A DNA stretch of 64,000 nt from assembly GCF_042666505.1 (NCBI RefSeq), contig NZ_JBHTDN010000013.1:17678-81677 (forward strand). The letters run 5' to 3'. Of the stretch, positions 32,387-41,276 are shown in pieces. Source of the stretch: Parapedobacter sp042666505. Lineage in GTDB: Bacteria; Bacteroidota; Bacteroidia; Sphingobacteriales; Sphingobacteriaceae. Position 1 is the stretch's first letter. Each line of letters starts with the position of its first letter. A model generated the notes under the pieces. The model did no database searches. It was given only the letters and a program-made list of their open reading frames with translations, and was not told where the DNA came from. A program made the translations under genes and the position numbers.

Positions 32387-34312
32387 TTAAACGGTTATTT
32401 CTTTAATTAACTGTTCGCTAAACTCATCTATGCCCATCGTTCCTAGGTCACCTTGGCCGTGTTTCCGAACAGAAATCGTGCCGTTTTCGGCTTCTTTTTC
32501 ACCAACGATAAGCATATACGGGATTTTCTTTAATTCTGCATCCCTGATCTTGCGACCTACCTTTTCATCCCGTAGGTCAACCAAGCCGCGAATATCGGAA
32601 TTATTGAGGGATTCCAAAAGTTTTTTTGCATATTCTTCGTATTTTTCGGACACGGGAAGAATGATAAACTGCTCAGGTGCAAGCCACAAAGGGAACTGCC
32701 CTGCACAATGTTCAATCAATACGGCTACGAAACGCTCCAATGAACCAAACGGAGCCCGATGAATCATTACCGGCCGGTGTTTGGCGTTGTCACTACCGGT
32801 ATATTCCAATTCGAATCGTTCGGGCAGGTTGTAATCAACCTGGATAGTTCCCAATTGCCATTTACGGCCCAGCGCATCTTTGACCATGAAGTCAAGTTTC
32901 GGTCCATAAAAGGCCGCCTCGCCCAATTCGATTACCGTCTTTAGCCCCTTTTCTTCCGCTGCCTCTATGATGTCCGTTTCGGCCCGGTCCCAGTTTTCGT
33001 CCGATCCAATATATTTCGCACGGTTTTCAGGATCGCGCAATGAGATTTGGGCAACGTAGTCTTCGAAACCCAGCGCCCCAAATACATAAAGCACCAGGTC
33101 AATTACCTTTTTAAACTCGTCTTTTACCTGGTCCGGACGACAAAATAGGTGAGCATCGTCTTGCGTGAATCCCCGCACACGGGTTAGTCCATGCAACTCC
33201 CCACTCTGTTCGTAACGATAAACTGTACCGAACTCCGCGTAGCGGATCGGCAGATCTTTGTATGAGCGAGGCTTGGTTTTGTAAATCTCGCAATGATGGG
33301 GGCAATTCATCGGCTTCAACAGAAATTCCTCCCCTTCTTGTGGTGTGTGAATTGGCTGAAACGAATCTGCGCCGTATTTCTCGTAGTGGCCAGAGGTGAC
33401 GTACAGGCTTTTATGTCCGATGTGGGGCGTCACCACCGGTTCATACCCTGCCTTCATTTGGGCCCGCTGCAAAAAATCGATCAATTTTTGCCGCAACCGC
33501 GCTCCTTTAGGCAACCACAAGGGAAGTCCCAATCCTACCTTTTCAGAAAAGGCGAATAATTCCAGTTCCCTTCCCAGTTTCCGGTGGTCACGCTTTTTCG
33601 CCTCCTCGATCATGTGAAGGTAATCAGCCAACTCACTGGCTTTGGGAAATGTCACGCCATAAATACGAGTGAGCTGCTTCCGGCTCTCGTCACCGCGCCA
33701 GTACGCACCGGCGACGTTCGTCAGTTTCACGGCCTTAATAAAGCCCGTGTTAGGGATATGGGGCCCGCGGCACAGGTCGGTAAAATTGCCTTGGGTATAA
33801 AATGTTATGCTGCCATCCGGCAGATCCTTAATTAAATCGAGTTTATATTCATCACCTTTTTCTGTAAAATAAGCCTCCGCATCGGCTTTGCTCACCGGTT
33901 TGCGCACATATTCCGACTTAGCACGGGCAAGTTCGATCATCTTTTCCTCGATCTGTTTGAAATCATCGGAAGAAAACTCGCGATCACCAAAATCAACGTC
34001 GTAATAAAATCCGGTTTCGATAGCCGGACCTATACCGAACTTGGTGCCGGGGTAAAGTGCTTCCAACGCCTCAGCCATCAAGTGGGCCGATGAGTGCCAA
34101 AAGGTCGATTTTCCATCTTTATCATTCCAGGTAAGCAGCCGTAATGTGGCATCTTCGTTTAAGGGACGCGATGCATCCCATACTTCGCCGTTTACTTCCG
34201 CCGCCAGTACGTTGCGGGCTAAACCTTCTGAAATGGATTGCGCGATTTCAATCGCGGTGACTCCTGGTACATACTGACGCCGGGAGCCGTCTGGTAGGGT
34301 AATGTTAATCAT
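32387..34312 (-). CDS. thrS: Threonyl-tRNA synthetase
   Basis: The 641-residue class II synthetase has a TGS domain (1-60, MINITLPDGSRRQYVPG), an editing domain with HSSAH (about 74) and the distal CRGPHIPNTG, and the catalytic core with zinc-site residues in KPMNCPHHCEIYK. It continues with motif 3 region HRAPFGSLERF and an anticodon-binding C-terminus (about 540-641). It charges tRNA-Thr. It is the first gene of the four-gene translation operon and its promoter is formed by the dyad shared with queE. Confidence 0.97.
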   Translation of the reverse strand: MINITLPDGSRRQYVPGVTAIEIAQSISEGLARNVLAAEVNGEVWDASRPLNEDATLRLLTWNDKDGKSTFWHSSAHLMAEALEALYPGTKFGIGPAIETGFYYDVDFGDREFSSDDFKQIEEKMIELARAKSEYVRKPVSKADAEAYFTEKGDEYKLDLIKDLPDGSITFYTQGNFTDLCRGPHIPNTGFIKAVKLTNVAGAYWRGDESRKQLTRIYGVTFPKASELADYLHMIEEAKKRDHRKLGRELELFAFSEKVGLGLPLWLPKGARLRQKLIDFLQRAQMKAGYEPVVTPHIGHKSLYVTSGHYEKYGADSFQPIHTPQEGEEFLLKPMNCPHHCEIYKTKPRSYKDLPIRYAEFGTVYRYEQSGELHGLTRVRGFTQDDAHLFCRPDQVKDEFKKVIDLVLYVFGALGFEDYVAQISLRDPENRAKYIGSDENWDRAETDIIEAAEEKGLKTVIELGEAAFYGPKLDFMVKDALGRKWQLGTIQVDYNLPERFELEYTGSDNAKHRPVMIHRAPFGSLERFVAVLIEHCAGQFPLWLAPEQFIILPVSEKYEEYAKKLLESLNNSDIRGLVDLRDEKVGRKIRDAELKKIPYMLIVGEKEAENGTISVRKHGQGDLGTMGIDEFSEQLIKEITV

Positions 34313-34385
34313 CTACAACTATGATTTTTTGTTAAAAACTGTATTTCCACAAACCACCATACAAAGGTGATTCATCATTGGGGCA

Positions 34386-34422
34386 CAAAGATACGGAAAG
34401 AGAATGATTTTCCGTATCTTTG
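34386..34422. promoter_or_regulatory. Dyad-symmetric divergent promoter of thrS and queE
   Basis: Perfect 14-bp inverted repeats, CAAAGATACGGAAA (34386-34399) and TTTCCGTATCTTTG (34409-34422), are 9 bp apart. Each arm contains a TATCTTTG -7 box: plus strand at 34415-34422 for queE (18 nt from its ATG), minus strand at 34386-34393 for thrS. A dimeric regulator could bind here, or the symmetry may only reflect two convergent consensus sites. Confidence 0.6.
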
Positions 34423-34439
34423 CAACCTCAAAATCACGC

Positions 34440-35063
34440 ATGGCACACCAAATTCCAGACGATGGCTCCCAGCTTCCCTTAATGGAAGAATTTTACACCA
34501 TTCAAGGGGAAGGGTATCATACCGGCAAGGCCGCATATTTCATCCGCCTGGGCGGGTGCGATGTAGGATGCCATTGGTGCGATGTAAAAGAAAGCTGGGA
34601 TGCCGAACTGCATCCGCTTACGCCGGCCGACGCGATTATTGAACACGCTAAACAGTATCCGTCAAAAGCCGTGGTCGTAACCGGCGGAGAACCCTTGATT
34701 TACAACCTTGATTACCTCACGAAAGGATTGCAGGCGGCGGGCATCAAAACGTTTATTGAAACATCCGGTGCCTATCCGTTGAGCGGTCACTGGGATTGGG
34801 TTTGCCTTTCGCCCAAGAAATTCAAGTCACCTTTGCCCGATGTTATCGCCGTGGCAGGTGAACTGAAGGTGATTGTCTTCAACAAAAGCGATTTCGCCTG
34901 GGCCGAAAAACATGCAACACTGGTCTCCCCTTCCTGCAGGCTTTATCTTCAGCCTGAATGGTCTAAGGCACAGGAAATGACGCCGCTTATTGTAGATTAC
35001 GTAATGCAAAATCCCAAGTGGGAAATCTCTTTACAAACCCATAAATACCTCAATATCCCCTAG
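34440..35063 (+). CDS. queE: 7-carboxy-7-deazaguanine synthase (radical SAM)
   Basis: The 207-residue protein is a radical SAM enzyme of queuosine precursor synthesis. It has EFYTIQGEGYHTGKAAYFIR, and then the cluster-binding GGCDVGCHWCDVKESW (CX3CX2C), followed by VVTGGEPLIYNLDYLTK. The start at 34440 lies just after the promoter. A typical QueE is about 190-225 residues. It stands alone, divergent from thrS. No other que gene lies nearby. Confidence 0.95.
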   Translation: MAHQIPDDGSQLPLMEEFYTIQGEGYHTGKAAYFIRLGGCDVGCHWCDVKESWDAELHPLTPADAIIEHAKQYPSKAVVVTGGEPLIYNLDYLTKGLQAAGIKTFIETSGAYPLSGHWDWVCLSPKKFKSPLPDVIAVAGELKVIVFNKSDFAWAEKHATLVSPSCRLYLQPEWSKAQEMTPLIVDYVMQNPKWEISLQTHKYLNIP

Positions 35064-35116
35064 TTTAGCCAGATGGCGACAAATAGATTTCCCTAGCCAT
35101 TGTTTTTGGAACATTT

Positions 35117-35147
35117 TTTGACTTATCAATTCTAAACAGTAAATTTG
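35117..35147 (+). promoter_or_regulatory. Promoter of the DUF1573 gene
   Basis: TTTG at 35117-35120 and TAAATTTG at 35140-35147 with 19-nt spacing match both halves of the Bacteroidota consensus, and the gene starts 40 nt downstream. Confidence 0.6.
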
Positions 35148-35187
35148 TACAACGATTACTAAAACAAAACATTTACTCAGAAAAAAG

Positions 35188-35574
35188 ATGATGAAAAAAT
35201 TTGTTTCTATATGCGCCCTATTGGTAGCTTTTGTGAGTACCACGGCGCTCGCCCAGCAGAATAGCAAAGCAGAATTTAAGTTTGACAAAGAAACCCACGA
35301 TTTTGGTAAAATACCCCAGGGTAAGCCGGTTACTCACGTGTTTACGTTCACTAATGTGGGTACAGAACCGATTATCATCAACGAAGTGAAGCCGTCCTGC
35401 GGGTGCTCTGTAGCCGAATTCACCAAAACACCTGTAAAACCCGGAGAAACGGGCACGATATCGGTGACCTACAATGCAGCTGCAAAACAACCTTTTACCA
35501 AAAATTTTACGGTGCGATCCAACACCAAAACACCTGTAAAGACTCTCTACATCAAGGGAGAGGTAACCGGTTAA
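35188..35574 (+). CDS. Exported DUF1573 (immunoglobulin-like) protein
   Basis: The 128-residue protein has a signal peptide ending near TALAQ (about residue 23) and a single DUF1573 domain. The domain has FKFDKETHDFGKIPQGKPVT, and then a Cys-rich turn VKPSCGCSVAEFTKTPVKPG, followed by GTISVTYNAA. It is an Ig-like (ASPM/SPD-2/hydin-type) periplasmic or surface protein of unknown function, common and often abundant in Bacteroidota. It is followed by a good terminator. Confidence 0.9.
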   Translation: MMKKFVSICALLVAFVSTTALAQQNSKAEFKFDKETHDFGKIPQGKPVTHVFTFTNVGTEPIIINEVKPSCGCSVAEFTKTPVKPGETGTISVTYNAAAKQPFTKNFTVRSNTKTPVKTLYIKGEVTG

Positions 35575-35602
35575 TTTATAACATCTTATAAAAAGATAGG
35601 AG

Positions 35603-35630
35603 GCCGCTATTTTTTTAGCGGCTTTTTTTT
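35603..35630 (+). terminator. Hairpin terminator after DUF1573
   Basis: Arms GCCGCTA and TAGCGGC with a 6-nt loop, followed by eight T. Confidence 0.8.
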
Positions 35631-35693
35631 GCTTTTAAATGAAAAGCTATGCTTAATATTGCGTCAAAATTAACATCGTATTAATACTGTGAC

Positions 35694-36890
35694 ATGCCCG
35701 CAATTAGTGTAAAAGGCGACGAAATGCCGGCTTCTCCAATCCGTAAACTTACCCCTTATGCTGAAAAAGCAAAGCGGGAGGGTAAACATGTATATCACCT
35801 GAACATCGGCCAACCCGATATCGAGACACCCCAATTGATGTTGGATGCCATTCGCAACATCGATTTCAAAGTGTGGGCATACACGCCGTCTGAAGGAACG
35901 GAATCCTATCGAAGGAAATTAGCCGGTTATTATAACACGTTGGGATACGATATAAACCCGGACGACATCCTGGTAACAAACGGCGGCTCTGAGGCGCTTT
36001 CCTTCGCCATGCAAACTTGCATCAACCCCGGCGAAGAAATTATCATTCCTGAGCCCTTCTATGCAAATTACAACAGTTTCACCCGATCAGCCGGTGTTAA
36101 CGTAATACCTATACTCTCTCACATCGATCAGGGATTCGCACTCCCCCCTATCGCAGATTTTGAAGCGGCCATTACGCCAAACACGCGAGCTATTGCGATC
36201 TGTAATCCCAATAACCCCACGGGTTACCTATATTCCCGCGAAGAAATGGAAGCGTTAAGGGACCTCTGTCTGAAACACGATTTATTCTTGCTGGTCGATG
36301 AAGCTTATCGCGAATTTTGCTACGACGGCCGGGAGTTCATATCGCCCATGCAACTCGACGGACTGGAACAGCACACGGTAGTGGTCGATACGGTCTCCAA
36401 GCGTTACAGTGCTTGTGGAGCGCGACTGGGTTGTTTGATCACGAAAAACAGAGAGCTTTGGAATGCGGCATTGAAGTTTGCACAAGCCCGACTTAGTCCG
36501 CCGGCTGTTGCCCAGATTGCAGCTGAAGCCGCTATTGACACTCCACAGACTTATTTCGATGCGGTAAAAAAAGAATACACATTTAGGAGAGATACCTTGG
36601 TGGCAGGCCTTAATGCAATCAAGGGCGTATATACTCCAAACCCGGGAGGCGCCTTTTATGTGGTGGCCCGTTTGCCCGTTGATAATGCCGATAAGTTCTG
36701 CCAATGGATGCTGGAACATTTCTCTTATGAAAACCAGACCGTCATGATGGCCCCGGCAAGTGGCTTTTATAGCACGCCTGAAGCCGGGAAGAACGAAGTG
36801 AGGCTGGCATATGTACTGAATGTGAACGACCTGAAGCGGGCACTGCTTTGTCTTGAGCAGGGATTAGCGACCTATCCTGGCAGGCTATAA
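35694..36890 (+). CDS. Class I/II PLP-dependent aminotransferase
   Basis: The 398-residue protein has the aspartate-aminotransferase fold: NIGQPDIETP, VTNGGSEALSFAMQTCINPG, AICNPNNPTGYLYSREEM, LLVDEAYREFCYDG, and the PLP lysine in DTVSKRYSACGARLG. The GGAFYVVARLPV and EVRLAYVL (substrate carboxylate Arg) blocks close it. It resembles class I aminotransferases grouped near aromatic or aspartate aminotransferase; the substrate is not clear from reading. It converges with cmk and the two coding ends overlap by 6 nt. Confidence 0.92.
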   Translation: MPAISVKGDEMPASPIRKLTPYAEKAKREGKHVYHLNIGQPDIETPQLMLDAIRNIDFKVWAYTPSEGTESYRRKLAGYYNTLGYDINPDDILVTNGGSEALSFAMQTCINPGEEIIIPEPFYANYNSFTRSAGVNVIPILSHIDQGFALPPIADFEAAITPNTRAIAICNPNNPTGYLYSREEMEALRDLCLKHDLFLLVDEAYREFCYDGREFISPMQLDGLEQHTVVVDTVSKRYSACGARLGCLITKNRELWNAALKFAQARLSPPAVAQIAAEAAIDTPQTYFDAVKKEYTFRRDTLVAGLNAIKGVYTPNPGGAFYVVARLPVDNADKFCQWMLEHFSYENQTVMMAPASGFYSTPEAGKNEVRLAYVLNVNDLKRALLCLEQGLATYPGRL

Positions 36891-37547
36891 CCGGTCAAGA
36901 ACGAACTGTAGCTGCTCCTCCTCGTTGAGGTCGGTGTTGTCCAATACAATGGCATCCTCTGCTCGAATCAGTGGACTTTCTTCGCGAGTGGTGTCAATGT
37001 AATCACGGTGCGCTAAGTTTTCAAATACCTCTTCCAAGGTGATCGCCTCTCCTTTGTTTTTTAATTCCAGGTAGCGGCGTTCCGCGCGCACTTTGGGATC
37101 GGCTGTCATGAATATTTTCAAGTCAGCGTCGGGGAACACCGTTGTACCAATATCGCGACCGTCCATGACGATGTTACGCCGTTGTCCTAACTTTTGCTGC
37201 TGGGTAACCATCGCCGAACGCACGGCTTTGACCGCACTGACTTCGCTGACATAATCGGAAACGTACATCTGCCTGATTTCCTCGGACACATCTTCATCAT
37301 TTAAGAAAATGGTGGTATTTCCGGCTTCGTTATGGAGATCAATATGAATCGCCGCTAAGGCCTGGATCACTTTTTCGGTATCCGTAATGGGGATATCGTT
37401 CCGTATAAAATATAACGTCACGGCCCGATACATGGCTCCGCTATCGACATAAACGTAATGGAGTTTCTTCGCCAGTGCTTTAGCCAGTGTACTTTTGCCA
37501 CAGGACGAGTATCCGTCGATCGCGATGATTTTGTTTGTCCGGGCCAT
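36885..37547 (-). CDS. cmk: Cytidylate kinase
   Basis: The 220-residue protein phosphorylates CMP/dCMP. It has the P-loop IAIDGYSSCGKSTLAKALAK, YVDSGAMYRAVTLYF, and the specific VMDGRDIGTTVFPDADLKIF, plus RAERRYLELKNKGE. It lies 3 nt after the unknown 137-residue gene and is the last gene of a topA-unknown-cmk cluster. In other Bacteroidota, cmk is often found near rpsA; here it is not. Confidence 0.96.
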   Translation of the reverse strand: MARTNKIIAIDGYSSCGKSTLAKALAKKLHYVYVDSGAMYRAVTLYFIRNDIPITDTEKVIQALAAIHIDLHNEAGNTTIFLNDEDVSEEIRQMYVSDYVSEVSAVKAVRSAMVTQQQKLGQRRNIVMDGRDIGTTVFPDADLKIFMTADPKVRAERRYLELKNKGEAITLEEVFENLAHRDYIDTTREESPLIRAEDAIVLDNTDLNEEEQLQFVLDRL

Positions 37548-37550
37548 TGA

Positions 37551-37964
37551 TCAGTTATTTCCTCCAATTAGTACCCCGGGTTTATTCAACACCGGTACTT
37601 TGATCAGGTTATCATCAATGATACTTTCTGGTAAAAAAATATATTTTTTATCGTAGATGGTTCCATCGATGTAATAACTGAGCCAATACTCATTGGTTAA
37701 CCCGAATACCTGTTCATCGATCGCTTCGATTTTCGCATAGTCATGCGGATCGATATCGCCTATAAAGTGACGCAATATAGACGTTTTTACCTCTTTGTCG
37801 TCTTTAACACCGTAGCCTTTAGAACTAACCATCACATTTTTGATGGGTATGTTTTTTTCGTTGATCAGGTAAACGTTCCAGACTTTGCCGGTAGGCGAAT
37901 CACTTTCAAGAACTACGGCGATCGAGATGTCATTGACTATATTTTCAGGCAGGTCTTTTTTCAT
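37551..37964 (-). CDS. Conserved-looking protein of unknown function between topA and cmk
   Basis: The 137-residue soluble protein has no signal peptide or known motif. The sequence looks like a small beta-rich domain: alternating strands (ISIAVVLESD, TGKVWNVYLIN, NVMVSSKGYG, EYWLSYYIDGTIYDKKYIFL) with a hydrophilic C-terminus. Its ATG abuts the topA stop (TAAATG) and cmk starts 3 nt after its stop, so it is translationally linked to both. I do not recognise a function. Codon use resembles its neighbours. Confidence 0.75.
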   Translation of the reverse strand: MKKDLPENIVNDISIAVVLESDSPTGKVWNVYLINEKNIPIKNVMVSSKGYGVKDDKEVKTSILRHFIGDIDPHDYAKIEAIDEQVFGLTNEYWLSYYIDGTIYDKKYIFLPESIIDDNLIKVPVLNKPGVLIGGNN

Positions 37965-40289
37965 TTACGATTTCTTTCCTTTTTTCTTTGGCTTCTTATC
38001 TCCAGCTTCTGCCCATTTTAAAACGTCTGCGTATGTTACAGACGCGACATCCGTTCCCTTGGGCATCTTGATATTCTGCTTGCCGAAGCGGATAAACGGT
38101 CCCCAACGGCCGTTTTCTATACGAGCATCCGGATTCTCGTCGAATACCTTGACTACCTTCTCGATGTCCCGTTGCCGCTTATCCTGAATAATCTGTATGG
38201 CAGTATCGGTTGTGACGCCGTGTGGATCAACATCCTTGGGTAGCGAATAAAAAGCATTATTATGGCGGATGTAAGGTCCGAATCTACCAATGGCTACCGT
38301 CATTTCCTTCCCTTCAAATTCTCCTATTTTTTTGGGCAGCTTAAATAAATCGAGTGCATCTTCAAAGGTGATGGTTTCAATCATCTGCCCCGGCCTTAAA
38401 CTCGCAAAACGGGGCTTCTCCTCATCTTCGGCTGATCCGATCTGCACAATGGGCCCAAACCTTCCGATGCGCACACTGACCCGTTTCCCGGATTCAGGAT
38501 CAATTCCTAATTCTCGTTCGTTGGTGGCGCGGTCGGCATTTTTGATGGTGGTTTCTACTTCCGTATGAAACGGCCCGTAGAAGCCCCGCAGCATGTCTGT
38601 CCACTCCTTCATTCCCTGAGCAATCTCATCGAATTCCTTTTCGACCTTGGCCGTGAAATTGAAGTCTACGATTCCTTTGAAATGTTCGACCAGAAAGTCA
38701 TTTACCACCACACCGATGTCGGTAGGGAATAACTTGGCTTTTTCTGCGCCAGTGATTTCCGTCTTAACCAGAGTCGACAACTGGCCATTCTGGAGTTCTA
38801 GCACACGATAGTCACGAGACTTCCCTTCGCGATCTTCTTTGACCACATAGCCCCGATTTTGTATCGTCGAAATGGTGGGCGCGTAGGTGGACGGGCGGCC
38901 AATGCCTAACTCCTCCAGTTTTTTTACGAGACTAGCCTCTGTATAGCGGGCAGGCGGACGGGAAAAACGTTCAGTGGCGGTCATGGAGCGCAATTGCACC
39001 CGTTGGTTCCGCTGCAGGGGAGGGAGCAAGGTGTTCTCACCATCGTTGTCCAGATTAACGTCCTGCTCCTCGTCGGTCGATTCAAAATAGACCTTTAGAA
39101 AACCGTCAAATCGCATTACCTCTCCGTTGGCTACCAATTCTTCACGCCGTGTGGAAATGCCGATTTTCGCAGTCGTCTTCTCAAACTCAGCCTCGCTCAT
39201 TTGGGAGGCTATGGCACGTTTCCAGATCAATTCGTACAGTCGCCTTTCTGCATGATCACCGTCGATGGTGTGCCGGTCGAAATACGTTGGACGAATGGCC
39301 TCGTGCGCCTCTTGCGCGCCGGCCGATTTGGTCCGGTACTGACGACGTTTATGGTAGTTGGCTCCATAGGCTGCTTTAATCTCCTCTTCCGCGCCTAACA
39401 GTGCCGTATCACTCAAGTTCACTGAATCGGTACGCATATAAGTGATTCTGCCAGCCTCATAAAGCCGCTGTGCTACCGCCATGGTACGAGCGACGGAAAA
39501 GCCCAATTTTCGACTAGCCTCCTGTTGTAGTGTAGAAGTCGTGAAAGGCGCTGCTGGATTACGTTTGGAAGGCTTGGTTTCCAAGCTATTCACTATAAAA
39601 TCAGCCGTTACGCAGTCGGTCAAGAATTGTTCGGCATCCGCCAGGTCTGGAAAGCGCTGTGGCAATTCCGCCTTGAACGATTCTTTTGGATTGTCAGTCT
39701 GAAAAATAGCGACGAGTTTGAAGGCGGCCTCAGCCTGAAAACGGTTAATCTCCCGCTCGCGATCGACAATTAGCCTGACCGCTACAGATTGTACCCTTCC
39801 TGCCGAAAGAGAAGGCTTCACCTTTTTCCACAATACCGGAGAAAGTTCAAAGCCTACCAACCGATCCAGTACACGTCGTGCTTGCTGCGCATTGACCAAA
39901 TTAAAATCGATTCTGCGAGGTGTTTCGATAGCTTTCAGAATGGCAGGTTTAGTTATCTCGTGAAAAACGATCCGCTTTGTACGACTGTCCTGAAGTCCCA
40001 ACGTTTCATATAAGTGCCAAGAAATAGCTTCCCCTTCCCGGTCCTCGTCGGAGGCTAGCCAAACAGTTTCCGCTTCCTTTGCTAGTTTTTTCAGCTCGCT
40101 GACTACGGCCTTTTTATCAGCAGGCACTTCGTATTTTTGTTTAAAATTGTTTTCGACATCAATTGCATCGTCGGTCTTTACCAAATCGCGGATATGCCCG
40201 TAACTTGATTTGACCAAAAAATCTTTGCCCAAATATCCTTCTATAGTTTTCGCTTTCGCTGGTGACTCTACAATCAGTAAGTTTTTCAT
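37965..40289 (-). CDS. topA: DNA topoisomerase I
   Basis: The 774-residue type IA topoisomerase relaxes negative supercoils. It has an N-terminal Toprim domain (LLIVESPAKAKTIEGYLG, SDEDREGEAISWHLYE), the active-site tyrosine in GRITYMRTDSVNLS, FRFDGFLKVY-type residues, and RPSTYAPTISTIQNRGYV. The C-terminus has several topoisomerase C-terminal repeats (GRFGPIVQIG, GRFGPYIRHN, GRWGPFIRFG), not the zinc ribbons of E. coli. A basic tail (KKPKKKGKKS) ends it. It starts the cluster with the unknown gene and cmk. Confidence 0.97.
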   Translation of the reverse strand: MKNLLIVESPAKAKTIEGYLGKDFLVKSSYGHIRDLVKTDDAIDVENNFKQKYEVPADKKAVVSELKKLAKEAETVWLASDEDREGEAISWHLYETLGLQDSRTKRIVFHEITKPAILKAIETPRRIDFNLVNAQQARRVLDRLVGFELSPVLWKKVKPSLSAGRVQSVAVRLIVDREREINRFQAEAAFKLVAIFQTDNPKESFKAELPQRFPDLADAEQFLTDCVTADFIVNSLETKPSKRNPAAPFTTSTLQQEASRKLGFSVARTMAVAQRLYEAGRITYMRTDSVNLSDTALLGAEEEIKAAYGANYHKRRQYRTKSAGAQEAHEAIRPTYFDRHTIDGDHAERRLYELIWKRAIASQMSEAEFEKTTAKIGISTRREELVANGEVMRFDGFLKVYFESTDEEQDVNLDNDGENTLLPPLQRNQRVQLRSMTATERFSRPPARYTEASLVKKLEELGIGRPSTYAPTISTIQNRGYVVKEDREGKSRDYRVLELQNGQLSTLVKTEITGAEKAKLFPTDIGVVVNDFLVEHFKGIVDFNFTAKVEKEFDEIAQGMKEWTDMLRGFYGPFHTEVETTIKNADRATNERELGIDPESGKRVSVRIGRFGPIVQIGSAEDEEKPRFASLRPGQMIETITFEDALDLFKLPKKIGEFEGKEMTVAIGRFGPYIRHNNAFYSLPKDVDPHGVTTDTAIQIIQDKRQRDIEKVVKVFDENPDARIENGRWGPFIRFGKQNIKMPKGTDVASVTYADVLKWAEAGDKKPKKKGKKS

Positions 40290-40427
40290 CTATAATCATT
40301 TGCTTTTTAGCGGTGATGAAGCTTGCATGAGTTATCTATGTTATTCGCGGGCCGGAACTCATGCTCGTTTCCCCATTCGTCATTTCAGATTTTTGCAAAT
40401 AAAGGGATTTATTCAGGGAATGACAAA

Positions 40428-41276
40428 TCAAAAAACCATATCCAGCAGGAAGAAACACGCAAATACAACGGAGGCAATGCCATTGGTCGTCATGAAGGCT
40501 CGGTTCACTTTGCTTAAGTCGGAAGGGCTTACAATTCGATGCTGATAGACGAGAAGCGCACAATAAAAAATCACACCGACCACATAAAATCCGCCGAGCT
40601 GAAAAAAAAACATAGGTAAGATTACAAAAATTGCAGACAGCACATGGAAAACCTCAGAAACACGCAGCGCTCTTCGCTTACCCAACCAGGCAGGAATGGA
40701 ACTGAGGTGGTTTTGACGGTCAAATTCCTCGTCTTGCAATGCATAAATAATATCGAATCCACCTACCCAAAACAACACTGCAAGCGAATAGAAAATCGGA
40801 ACGATGTGAAACATACCCGTTACCACGAGATAAGCCCCGATAGGTGCCAAACCAAGTCCCAATCCCAGAACGAGGTGGCATAGCGGTGTGATACGCTTCA
40901 TGTAACTGTAACCCAAAATCACGGTCAGCGCTACCGGCGAAAGGTAAAAGCAAATCGGGTTGATAAACCAAGTGGTTCCAACAAACAGAATACAGTTAGC
41001 GACCGTAAATATCAATGCCTGCGAAGGACTGATCTTTCCCGACGGGATGTCACGCATCGCGGTGCGTGGGTTAATTGCATCAATATCTCGATCCAGGTAG
41101 CGATTAAATGCCATTGCGGCATTGCGTGCAAATACCATGCAACCTAGCATTAACGCCAATTTCAACCAATCAAATCCATAGGCGGTTGTATTGACGGCAA
41201 GGAAAAAACCGATGATGGCAAACGGAATCGCAAAAATGCTGTGTGCAAAAAGTACAAGGGAAAGGTATTTCTTCAT
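40428..41276 (-). CDS. UbiA-family prenyltransferase, MqnP-like
   Basis: The 282-residue protein has about eight transmembrane helices and the two Asp-rich sites of UbiA enzymes: AFNRYLDRDIDAINPRT (N-x3-D-x3-D) and GGFDIIYALQDEEFDRQ (D-x6-D-x3-D). The ARNAAMAFNRYLDRDID phrasing is characteristic of the 4-hydroxybenzoate/1,4-dihydroxy-6-naphthoate group. It should attach the isoprenoid chain to the ring precursor of menaquinone, by the futalosine route if MqnP. The start overlaps the engB stop by 4 nt. Confidence 0.82.
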   Translation of the reverse strand: MKKYLSLVLFAHSIFAIPFAIIGFFLAVNTTAYGFDWLKLALMLGCMVFARNAAMAFNRYLDRDIDAINPRTAMRDIPSGKISPSQALIFTVANCILFVGTTWFINPICFYLSPVALTVILGYSYMKRITPLCHLVLGLGLGLAPIGAYLVVTGMFHIVPIFYSLAVLFWVGGFDIIYALQDEEFDRQNHLSSIPAWLGKRRALRVSEVFHVLSAIFVILPMFFFQLGGFYVVGVIFYCALLVYQHRIVSPSDLSKVNRAFMTTNGIASVVFACFFLLDMVF

